64,000 nt of DNA from Tretioscincus oriximinensis. Taxonomy: Eukaryota; Chordata; Lepidosauria; Squamata; Gymnophthalmidae. The stretch lies in the NCBI GenBank assembly GCA_022410635.1, contig JAJVDF010000246.1, forward strand, positions 510,636 to 574,635. The letters are read 5' to 3'. Shown one piece after another: positions 22,001 through 34,000 of this stretch (within the stretch, counting starts at the first letter, position 1; every line of letters begins with the position of its first letter). The notes beneath the pieces are model-generated. The model had not been told where the DNA came from, made no database searches, and was given only the letters and a program-made list of their open reading frames with translations. The translations under genes were made by a program, and so were the position numbers.

Positions 22001-25000
22001 AAACTTCAAATGTAAGAGGCCAAATCAGCTTTTCTATCTAGATACTGGTTTCCTGCAAGAGACCTTAATAGGAAATTGCAACAATTGATTATCCTATATC
22101 CATTCATGACAGTGAAATGGGATTTCACCAAATTACTTCTTGCAGCCTTACATTTAATAAGTTAGACACACACACCCCTGTTTCCAGTATAACAACATGT
22201 ACATGCCTAATGATCTTCAGAGGATTTTTATAAATAGCTTTTAAATAATAGTCCCTTTTCAATATAGATGCTTCTTTTTAGAACCTACTTTTCATGTGTT
22301 GATGGCTTCTGACTTGTAACAAGTTAAAACCCGTGTTTATTCAGATTTGTGGATTTGTATTTTGATTTTGTTTATTGTAAAGGCTGTTGGAAGGGATTGG
22401 AGAGCACGTGAGGATTTTACTCTTGTGTGCGTGGGCATTTTACCCTTTTTTTCTTTTTTGTGAACGTTCAGAAGTTAGTAATGGGCCACTATGCAAGGCC
22501 GGATGTTGGACCAGATGGGCTGTTGCCTGATTCAGCAAAGCATCTCTTATGTTCTTATAGCCTGAGCTGTAACTAAAGCTTGTTTATGATGAATCCTATT
22601 TTAGCTATAAACTTGCAGATTAGTTTTCTTCAACCCGGTGTACTTTAGAATTGCTACCTTCAACCAGTAGTCAAGGATTATGGGTGTTATAGTTAGCAAC
22701 GTTTGGGAACACCCCATTATCAAACTATTGCTTTTTAAACTTCCTGTTTTTCTTTTTGTTGATACTCATCTATTTCCACATCTCTTGTGCTATACTGTAT
22801 TCTACAGATCAACCTTAACTTACCTAGATACTCTTGATTAAGGTTTTTAGATTTCAGAGAACATGAGTTGGTCTGGGTCCAGAATATCTACCAAGAGATC
22901 TCATAGCACCTTATAGACTAGCAAGAAAAAGGTAGGCAGCATGAGGTTTGATAGATGTCTACTTTCTGAAGAAGTAGACTTGTCTACAAAAAGTTATGCT
23001 ACCTAATCTTGTTGGTTTCTAAGGTGCTATAGGACCCCTTGCAAGATATTCAAAGGTTTAAGTTCACCAGTATAATTTTGGCACTAAACCGCTGACATTG
23101 CTGCTGTACAAAATTTGGATTGAATTGAAACTGAATTGAAATCAGTTGAAACTGTAGGCAAAACCCTTACCTGCTATTCATACAAATTTCTTTACTGTAG
23201 CATAACAAAATGGGTAACATCTAGGTTTCCCTATCCATTAATGGAAGATTTTTAAAAAAAAATTATTTAACTCAAAACTTTTATATAACTCTTCCCATAT
23301 TAACCTGCCAGGTTAAGATCTGCTGAGGAAGCCCTCCTGACTGTGCCACCACACAATTTTTTGAAATCATGTAAAGACACTGTTAATTGTAGCTTTAGCA
23401 AGAGGATTCTATAACTTTTACTTTGTACAGAGTAATTTTTAAATCTGCTGAGTGTTCTTCATAAAAACATATTTAGTTCCAAATTATGCTTAGCTCTGCT
23501 AGCATATTGAATTTTTGTGGGCTAGATAGCTCAGGTTCTCGCATGCAATGGTTCTCAAACATATATTCCATGGAGTCTCAAACTTGTTTTGTGAGCGACA
23601 CCCTTTTTATATTCTCCTATTCTAGATGTAGTCATTGTAGTTGAAGGGTGGGAATTAAAGGGAATAGGATTATGTAGCTCGACAACATAAAACTTTATAT
23701 AAAATGGAATATGAATTTCAAATATCAAGACTATAGAAAGAGACTTGCCAAAAATCCACAAGAACAGAACCAATAAAAATACAATTTCATGGGACAGCAG
23801 GACAGAATTTGTTCAAATAATAAAAGGAAGGAAGCCACTGTTGTCAATTGACAAAGTAGCAGTAATCGGTAATGTTCTATTTGTGATGCAATGAAATAAG
23901 GTCATTCAGGACCATATACTACACTTTTTATGGGAGCTTAATATAATCTTGGGAAAGAAATATAAAAATGAGTAGAGATGACTTCCGATTTGCCAAAATT
24001 CACTTGAAGACTAGCATGGTTGGGAAATAGTTCCAGTTCAGCTTTGAGTGCTGAAAGTATAGTGCTGAAAGTTCACTAGGCATGATTGTCTGCAAAATAT
24101 CTAAAATTGACCAGTTGTGAGCCTATGATGTTGGCGTTGGCTTGAAGGCAAGAGGCTGACACCTCAATAATGAGAAGGTACAGATGATAGAGCTTGATTT
24201 GTCTTTTCTGTTAATCAAAGCTATTCTGAATTGGATCCAATAATTCAAAATTGAGCCAAAATTCAGTTGAATTTGAATAAGGGGAATCAATTTGCCCTCA
24301 AAATCTGTATGTTCAAAAATTGATAATAAAAGCAGTCACCTGTGATACTTAAAAGCTTTATAGATGTTTACAAATCTCAGTGCTTGAGATTTCCTCTTAT
24401 GTTTGGCGTGGAAGATCTCATTATAGACCAGATAGGTCCTGAATTGGTAGGTGTGGCATGAACAATTTATTAACCATTTCAATCTAGAGACCCATTCCCG
24501 AAGCCCTCTACTGGCCTCAGCTTTAGCCATCCCAGCTCTCTGAAAACACTTTGCAAAAGCACTTTGCAATTAGTTTAATGGGTACCGCCACAATGTGGAG
24601 GGGAACATAGATGTAAACCTCCGGGTGAAAATAACCTTGTAAGTAACTCTGGAAAGAGTGGGTTATAGAAAAACTTCTTCTCTCCATACTAATTAATTCT
24701 GTGGCAAAATAATTAATATGCTATGCTAGAATATGAACTGATTTAAATTTTGAGAAACTGCCATTTTTCATTATGTTCTTTAAAGCTTTGTGGAAATATA
24801 AATGTCTTTAAATGTCTTGATAATACCGGATCGTCATCTAAACAAGTCATATATTTGTCCAAAACAATTTCAGCTTCTGTTATTTGTCCCTTGGTTTTCA
24901 TAAGTGAATTAATTATAACTTGCAAAATACAGTATAAACAAGACTGAAAAACAGAATGGATAGGCCATCATTTCTCATCAGGTTCAATTTCATAAATTCA

Positions 25001-28000
25001 TTGAACCATAGGATGTCAAAAGCTAGCTACAGAAAAGTATGGGAACCTTATCTTGCCTCTAATGATTTTTTGAATAGCCTTACCTGATGGGACTCTAGAG
25101 TGGCTAACAAAGTTAATTTTCACCTGAAGGTTTACATCTATTCTAATTTCCCTACCACATTGTGGTACTCATTAATCTACTTGAAATGTAGATTGCAAAT
25201 TACTTTCTTTTGAACAGTAGCGGGCGTTCACCCCTTTCTATGCCCAACACAGGATTTCAGGAACNAACCTTTTGATTGAGGGACCTTCTCTTAACCTCTG
25301 TGCCATTTGTGCCTCCTCATTTTTAATTTGTCCATTTCCAAGACTGTAAAAAAAGGCAAAGGATTCTGCTTCCTGTTCCAAATCAAACAGATACTATTTT
25401 GTGTTCCATAGGAAGCAAGCATCCTCTAGCAACTCATGGATTGCGGCACCCATTTCCTTAATGGAAATGCAAGGACTATGACCTCAATCTCTGCTCTTAA
25501 TACACTGCACTAGTTCAACAAATTGTGTCAATACAGCAGAGTAAAACTTTGTGGAATAAATAATTTTAAGATTAATAGAACGTCTGGTGTTCCAGCCGTG
25601 CTTCTGTGACAGGGAAACCTAGTGTGATTTGTGCACTTGGGTTTGAGGGGGAAAGTAGCTAAGTTGCCTACTATTGCTTAAGGAATTAGTTTTATTGTGC
25701 TGCTGTTTGAAGGCTGAAAGCACCCTGCCTCTCAGCATAAAATATTTCCTGAAATACCATTTGCAGGGAGTCGTGAACAGGTGCATATTTTGCTTTCCTC
25801 TGTTCGGACTGCCTGTCCCATGAAATTGTCATGGTGGGCCTCTGTGTGGCACAGAATGCTGGGCTTGATGGGCTGTGGCCTGATCCAGTATGGCTCTTCC
25901 TAAGTTCTTATGTTCTTATGTGCTTGTGGGAGTAAATGAAAAATTAAAATAATGTGTGTACCCATTTAGAAAAAAAGGAAGAAATGTACCATATTTTTTG
26001 GACTGTAAGACACACTGGACCATAAGACACACGTCAATTTTAGAGGAGGATTTTTTTTTCACATTTGAGCTGCTGTTACTGCCAGTTTTGTGAACATTTT
26101 CTGCATTTGGGAGAAAATTTGCTACATTCGGACCATAAGACACACAAACCTCACTTTTTTGAGAAATAAAGTGCATCTTATATGCCGAAAAATAAATACG
26201 ATAAATAAAAAACCTTTGCCATTTTTTTTGGAGATTGTAGAAATAGTAGTGTGTTTTTAAAAGAAAACTTTGTTAGTGCTTCCGTATTGCAAATGTTTGT
26301 AATACTAACAAAAGCAGTGCCAAAGACTCAAATTAGGTCCCTAGCTCAGGGACATAAAATAATTTTATGATCTCCCTCTGGATTAAGAGATCTGCCAAAC
26401 TAGATACACTTACTCAAACATCAGTGAACTACAGTCCATATAGTACAAGTGCTTGACTAGATATGTGGATTTTTAAAACAGCAGTTTTTTCTGGGTCCAA
26501 CAAAAAAGAGTTCTTTGTTACATATTTCTTTTGATTGCTTTTAGGTCTGTATACTTTCACTTCTGTAGAAATTATCTATGAATTTTTTCTTATCAGCTGA
26601 AGTTACATTTGGAGCCAATTTCACAAAATGTTCAACAGGCTTGCACTGAAGTCCTTGCCCAACTTTTAAAAGCATGCTATTACTATAAGTGACTGTTTTA
26701 TAGCAGAGAGAGTGCTGTGGTACAGGATTTTCATGATTCAGCAGCTGGATTAAATCAAGGCCTAAATCTGGAGCTCGTTTGCAGGATATGTAAAAGCTTT
26801 TCAAGAATACTTTTTTTTCCAAAAGCCAATCTTATTAGGGAAAAAAATTAAACAGGTTTCTTAACAAAGCAGCCTAGAGCGTCCTAGAAGACTACCATGC
26901 ATATGGTAGGTCCTTATTCTAAGAAATACCCAAGAATAACACTGTGCTAATTTACCCAGGGATAGTCTCGTTGAGTTTTAAACCAGAGTCATCTAATTTA
27001 TTTCCTGCTCATATTTGCAGAATATTTACTCACTCCAATAGCAAAAAATCCCCACCTTCTTCTGCACAGTAGTTCAAAATCTTTTTTTNTCCTCCTTAGT
27101 GGGCAGTTACAGAAATTTATTACTGTAATTTTAATCATATTTTCTTCAAAAAAAGNCCTACTAAGCACAGTGAGGCTTAGTTCTGAATAATCATGCATAC
27201 AGTTACACTGTCAATCTTTAACTGGTAAGGAAGCTTAGAAAAATAGAAAACAAAAGAATTCAAGGCGTGAATGGGGCAAGGAGTGTCTTAAAAATGGGAC
27301 ATTATGAAAACATTTCTGATGAACCAGCAGAAGGAACCATTTGAGGGCTAGAAGAATCTCTCAAAAGCCAGCAGTCCTTATAATTGGATGCATATGCAGA
27401 TTTTCTGCCTTCCATAAGGGGGATGCTTATTGCCGAAAAGAGTCAGTTGCCATGCTCCTCACTATTTTCAACTAATAATAACCTTCAAGACATCTCCTTT
27501 TTGACATTAATCCTCCTTTGCTCCTCCTGCTGTTAAACTCATTTCCATAAAGCACTCATTTCTGCAAGAATGAATAAAAAAGATGCCTTATATGAGGAAA
27601 ACATGTAATATTCCCTAACGTGCAATATTGAAAACACATTCTGTGAAAAGAAGGGTCTATTGTAATTCCCAAAGTCTTCCATTGAAGGTGACTTATAAAG
27701 AAAAGAGAGATTAATCACTATGAGGTATCTTTTTCTAGGAATGAAGAATATATATTGAGTGGATGTGATTAGTAAATAGGAGTATTCTAGAATTTGGGAT
27801 AATAGTAAGCTGCAGTATGAGCAATAGATTTATTTGATTTGAGGAGAAACCNCGGACTGAGTTGACCGATGTAAGCGCTCTCTTTATAGAACTTCTCTGT
27901 TTTTAAAGCCTATGAAAGCTTGGGCGCATCCACATGTTTGTTTGTTTTCAAGCTATCATAGGATGATTCTGGAGTATTTGCCACATGTAATTGTGGGAAT

Positions 28001-31000
28001 CCAGCTCTTGTGACATTAGAAAGGACTGTCATTGCATTTTTCCCAATGAATAGTTTTATGCAGCTTTTGTAGCACAGTATCCAGTTCTTACACTATGACA
28101 GCACCGTGTAGACGTCACTTATAATAACTGTGCCTTGCAACCTTTGCGCTGCCCTGCTGTAGAAAAGATTGGAGACTTTAAAGCTTCAACAGCTGTTCTT
28201 TCCTGTTGAATTTTTACAGGGGAAAAACAGCAGTGGCAAGTAAAATCCCCATTTGCAGCCTTGCAAACTTAGGCAATTTCAAATTAAAATATATTCTCTT
28301 CAGAATTGCCTTCCCAATAAGAAGAGAAGCCAGAGCTAATGACAGAAGGGATAACGGTCAGCCAATTGCAAGCTAGGATTTGCAGCAGGGCTTCAAGGGT
28401 GGGTGTCCGTATGTGCGTGTGTTTTAGGGAGGGGAAAGGCAATCTCTCCGTGCCTGTGGACAGCCAGCAATAATGGCCTAAGTCCTTATTAGTGCATCAT
28501 CCTTACAATAAGAGGCACATTGCCTATGGTCTGGGATCGGTCTTTATTATGACCAATCCCAGAGCTCAGAATTTTACCATATGCTCAGGTGTGTGTGTGG
28601 TGTTGAATTGGATGTTGTAGGATTCCCTTTCCTCTGCCAGACATGGTGGAGCTGGTTGGAGCCTATGGTGCCTTAAACCACTGCTGCTTACCCACATCTT
28701 GAATGCGGTGGTGGCATTGGGTTTGGGTGCTGGAGGCTCCCATCCTGCCAAACACAGTAGAACGGACAACAGCCTCCAGCACCCACATTCTGCCACTGCT
28801 GCCGCATTCTAAATATGGTTTGCAGCAGGGGGGTTAGGTGCCATAGGCTGTTGTCTGTTTCCACCAGCCATGGGGACTGTGTCTTCACCCACGTTTTGAA
28901 TGTGGTTCATGGCAAGGGTTTGGATGCTGCAGGCTCTCCTTCTGTCTGTCATATCTATGGCGCCCAACTCATAGGCTGCAATCCTCTGAAGCCACACAAG
29001 GGTGGGAGGGTGTGCAACCAAAGCCTACATCAATTAGTAGTAATGCTACAGAAAGCATCGTTAGCATATTTTGATAAACACTTTAGATTGATGATAGTGA
29101 AATACAGATGCAATAGTTTCTAAAACTATTCAGAGAAATTAGCTTTTGGAGAGTAGAAGGTATTATGCATTTGCACTGGGAAATTCTGAAGGAGGTATAC
29201 AGTGTCTTGGGTTTGGGTTCCATATCCCTGCCAGAAACATTACGGACCCTTTCCTTCAGCTGCCTTTAATTAAGTGTTGTTAGGCTGGGTGGTTGGGTGT
29301 GATTATGGCCAGAACATTTCTTAGTGTTTTCATCATCAAATGAAGTAATAAAAGAACATAGCTGTGCTTTTGACAAGTTGAGTGAGCTCATTTGTGTGGT
29401 TTAAATCAGTTTTCTTTTTTCGTCCCTCAAATTCATGTAGCAAATTTCTGTTTCATCACTTTTATTTCACTGAATTGTGATTGGTGGAGGTTTTATTGCT
29501 TCAAGACTTTGTAAGTGGTGGATGTCTGCTACTCTGTGCTTGCGTTTCGCAGGAGTACTGCCAGCAAAAGCCCTCTTCTGTGTTTTTTGCCACATTATTT
29601 ATTATTTATTTATATTTATACCCAGCCCTATACCCAAAGGTCTCATAATAAAGGCTCTCCCATCCCCCTTTCACTAGCTGCTTCTTTCTTTCATTTCTTC
29701 TTCCTTTGCTTCTTTATTTTTTCTTCTTTTTCTTCCTTTCTTCCCTTCCATCTTTCATCCATTCCTTCCTTTGTTTTTCCTTTCCCTTCCAGTACTGGTC
29801 CCAGTACTGAACCCTCAGGTAGGCCGCTCCCCAAAACTGTCCATTTATTACTTCCNTCTGTTTTCTGTGTTTTAGCCTGTTTCCAATAAAGAACTCTGGT
29901 CTCTGGAGGATGCCAAAGTTCTGAGACCTGTCATTGATCATTATACCTTGGAATGTTTAACTCTCTCAGGTGCCTTTTATTATATGTACANATTATATTA
30001 TAAGCACAGTTTATTTATTTGCATTTCTATACCACCCTATACCCGAAGGTCTCGGGGCACTTAACAGTAAAAAACAAATTAACATATTTAAACAACGTCT
30101 AAAAATAGGGAAAGGAGAGCTGTTTATTTCAACCAAATGCAAGGGTAAAAAGGGTGGCTATATAGAGGTGGCTATAATTTCTTTACATTATGTTAACCTT
30201 TTTGGGCTTGGAGCAACTGTGGTGCATTTCTTTACTTCCCACACAGAGGTTGTGTTCAGATCGCCACAGAATCACAAAATTCACTGGAACCTCATGCTCC
30301 CTGTGCCAGTCATATCCTGGCCTGATTAATGGGTTGGGGGAAATAAAAAAATGCTGGGGAGTAAACCTTGCTGTCACAAACTTTTTAGAGGAGGGCCGGG
30401 ATAAAAGTGAGAAATATTTTTCATTGGTCAAATGTCTTTCTTTAAAATCTTCCTGCAAAGTGAAAATGTGTATAGTATGTTTCCCTTACATTCTCTTACA
30501 ATTTCTTATAAAGAAAAAAAAATCTCCTTGTCCAGTGAAAAACAATTTGGAATTTTTACATTTTTATAAGAAAATGCTCTTAGTGTATATTAAATTACTG
30601 TAAACTGATAGTGGACACCTCATTAATTGCTTCTCCCCCACTCTCATTGTAATTCAAATTTATTATTGGAAGGCAAGCTGCTGTTGATGGCAAGATGAAT
30701 TGTAAAGCAGAATCTCTCTGCTTTAGTCCTTTTCTCTAGGGTTTCATATGGATGAGCTCTGCTGGGTTATTATTCTTTGCCATCTGCAAGTCCCAAATCC
30801 AGTCTCCGTTTTGCCTCTAGGGTCCTAGAATACTATGCCTTCTGAACTAATTACTGCTATTCAAAGCAGCAGTCTGCAAGCTTTTGAGAAATTTAGGTTG
30901 CTGTTCCTACTCACATAAATTAATTGTTAAAGGCTAACTCTAGTGCAATATATTTTAAGGCTCTTGGAAGTGAGTTGTAAACTTCATTTTTAAGCTTTCT

Positions 31001-34000
31001 CTATTTGCTACCCTGTTAATTGGGAAGATCCCTTTTCATTATGTAAAATACTAGAGCATGTTATATTAAGGATATTTTTAGTCCAGGACATCCTGTGCTT
31101 GAGGCAACATAAAAACTTACGTAAAACTGTGGAATTGAGAAAAAAAAATAACTGAATGTAATTTTGGAAATAAATATGTATATTAAAATTAGCAGGATAT
31201 ACTTAACCCAACTAGCTGTGCTTGAAATTCTTTCTGATTTATTCCAAAAGCTATACAGAATATGCTTTGGCATATTAAGTTAAAAAAACTATGCTGCTAG
31301 TTCCTTGATGTCTTGCTATAACAGAACATAGGAAGGCGGCAGATGNTATTGTTATTGGTTTCCTACTTTCCAACCCTCTGTAATTGGTTGAAATTAGAAA
31401 TGTAAACAGGATAGGCAATTCCATAAATATTAGGGCTATGTCAAGTCATCTAATGCCACCTGATCTTTTCCTCCTGATTTATGAAACCACGCCAGCATGT
31501 TTCTTTAAAAAAATATTTTCTGTTAGAAAGCCTTTCTAGAAACTTAAAAATGGATTGTTAATAAGGTTTCCCTTCCTTTGATCTTGAAGCTGTAATAGCT
31601 TTATGTCTGACCAAATTATCCCCAGCACAAGGAACCAGCCTTGCTGCTTTGTAAGTGTCCTTCTATTGCCAAGAGACCACTCAGAGATGACTGTGTTACG
31701 GGGTTATGTATCTATGCTGGTATTTCCCCACATTAGGTTGAAAGCAGTGGACTCACAGACAGTAAGTAAAGATGAACAAGGAAATAATGTATTTTACAGG
31801 AAACATTTAACATAAGCACAGTCTTTCAATTATGTTCAAGGTAAAATGTTATATTTTTAACTAAGTAACCCTGCCTCCTTCTGGGTTCCAGGCAAAGTCA
31901 TTCGATACTCAGTTTCAACTTTATTATCTTGTCCATAGCACAGGCACCTCTCTCGTGTTTTTGTGCCACACTGAGAGTAGCTCTTATGAGCCTGGCTCTT
32001 ACGTCTCAGAGCCTCCAGGGTCTGTATAGACACCCCCAGTCACTGTCTTCAGCACTCACTGGATGAATACATCCACTGGCCAAAGCATCCCCTGCCTTAA
32101 CGGAACACATCTTAGGCCTCTCCTCCTTTGTTTTTCCCTCAGGCTCTATATTCTCTCCAGGACTGGCTCTTCCCATGGGCTACTCTTCCCTTCCCATACA
32201 GTGNTGGGATTTTTCCGGCTGTAAATCTCAGTCCTGGAGCCCAAACTTCTCAGGCATTTTGGGGATTTTACTCATGCGCAAAGCGCATGTAAGATTTTTG
32301 ATGTCACTTCCAGGCAGGACCAGAAATTGTGTCACAGCATTGTTTGTAATGTCATCTCTGGTAACGGGAAATTCCAGTAAAAATCCTGGAATGAGGGGAG
32401 TGTGTTTTTCTTGCTTGTGTCATTNTACAGGGAGTTTTCTCGTACAAATTTGTGTGATTTACGGGCACCTCTCGCCACTGCTCCTGTATGATCTTACTCC
32501 TGGTGGCCTTTCCACATTGGGGCTTGGGACAGCCATGCCCCTTTATCTTTCGTTATCACAGAAACCTGCAGGTATAGTGACAATAGGGGTATTGTTGATG
32601 CTCTTTGATAGTACCATTCTTGGGAAAACAGTAACCCAAAAAACTTCTAAAGAGCTGGTTGTTTTATCAAAATAACTCATTGTTTATTATAAACTTTACA
32701 ATGAGAGAAGCTAAGTTGGAACATGGTCTGAGATGTGCTCAAACCAGATGTCCTGGGTTTTCAGCAAGATAAGGACACCACTGCTGAGATACATGGTGTC
32801 TATATTTCTGTTGTGACTTTTAGATATGTAGCAAGGGGGCTTTTAATATTTGGAGACCAACAGGAGAAAGGGAAGTGGAATGAGCTTTTGTAGATNAGTC
32901 CACTTCTTCTTTAGATATGTAGTCAATTTCAGAGAAATAGCCCTGTTAGTCCAGTAGAAAGTCTAGCAAAGTAGCACTTTGAGACTAACAGGAGAAAGGT
33001 GGGTGGCATAAGATGTTCTGAAGAAGTAGATGTGCCTACGAAAGCTTCTGCCACCCACTTTTCTTCTGTTAGTCTCAAAGTGCTACTGGCCCCTTTGCTG
33101 GACTTTAGATATGTAGTTAGCAAGCACGATTTCCGAGGAAGCAAATGGGATTTTTGTTTTCTGTTTTCTGCTCCAGTATTGTGATTTCTCCTCCTTAACA
33201 GCTAAAAATCTGCACAGTGATAAGAACATAAGAACATAAGAAGAGCCATACTGGATCAGGCCACAGCCCATCAAGTCCAGCATTCTGTGTCACACAGAGG
33301 CCCACCAGATGCACCTGGGCAGTCCGAACAGAGGAATGTCCCTGAAAATCCTGCTCTACTTCTTTTGTCTTTGTTGGTTGTTCCTGGATTGAACTTGCTT
33401 CTTGGAGAGCAGAATATCTTGTAGAGATCACAGCCCTTATCTCTCTATCTCTGTCCAGAGAGTAAATAGTTGTACACTTAGTGGCTTCTTCTTACACATA
33501 TAATTACATGTTTTGAATAGTAGGCATGTATTCATTTTTTCCTTCCTGAATTTCCCTCTTTCTTCACATTTTAGCTGTGAATAAGAAGCCTCAGGATGGA
33601 GCAAACTGCTGTCTCCTTGGCCGGCAGCTCAGCCATTTTTAATACCTCTGTCAAGTCAGTTCACACCAGCCAAACCTCCTCAAAGTGATTTAACTTATCC
33701 AGATGAGCCGAATGGCTGAGCATAGGAGACGGGAGCTTGTTTTCGCAGCGCAATTGCCTTCTTTATGCCATGGCAGCACCATGTGGACATCACTTCTGAA
33801 ACCTCCAGCCACTGTTCCACAAGAGCATAAGTTAGGCTTTTTCCGATCAAACATACATTGGAAAAAGCAACGCAAGCTATCAACAATTAGATGACTTTAA
33901 AAATGAGTCTCCCCCCTTAATTTTCCCACTTGGCAACAAAAGGAGCCAGCTGCCAATGGCAGAAGCAATACAGGTCAGCCAATTGCGAGGATTTCTGGGA

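Noticed and set aside
32175..32675. 166-codon plus frame
   Set aside because: Two ambiguous codons, no recognisable domain and no splice context; probably chance.
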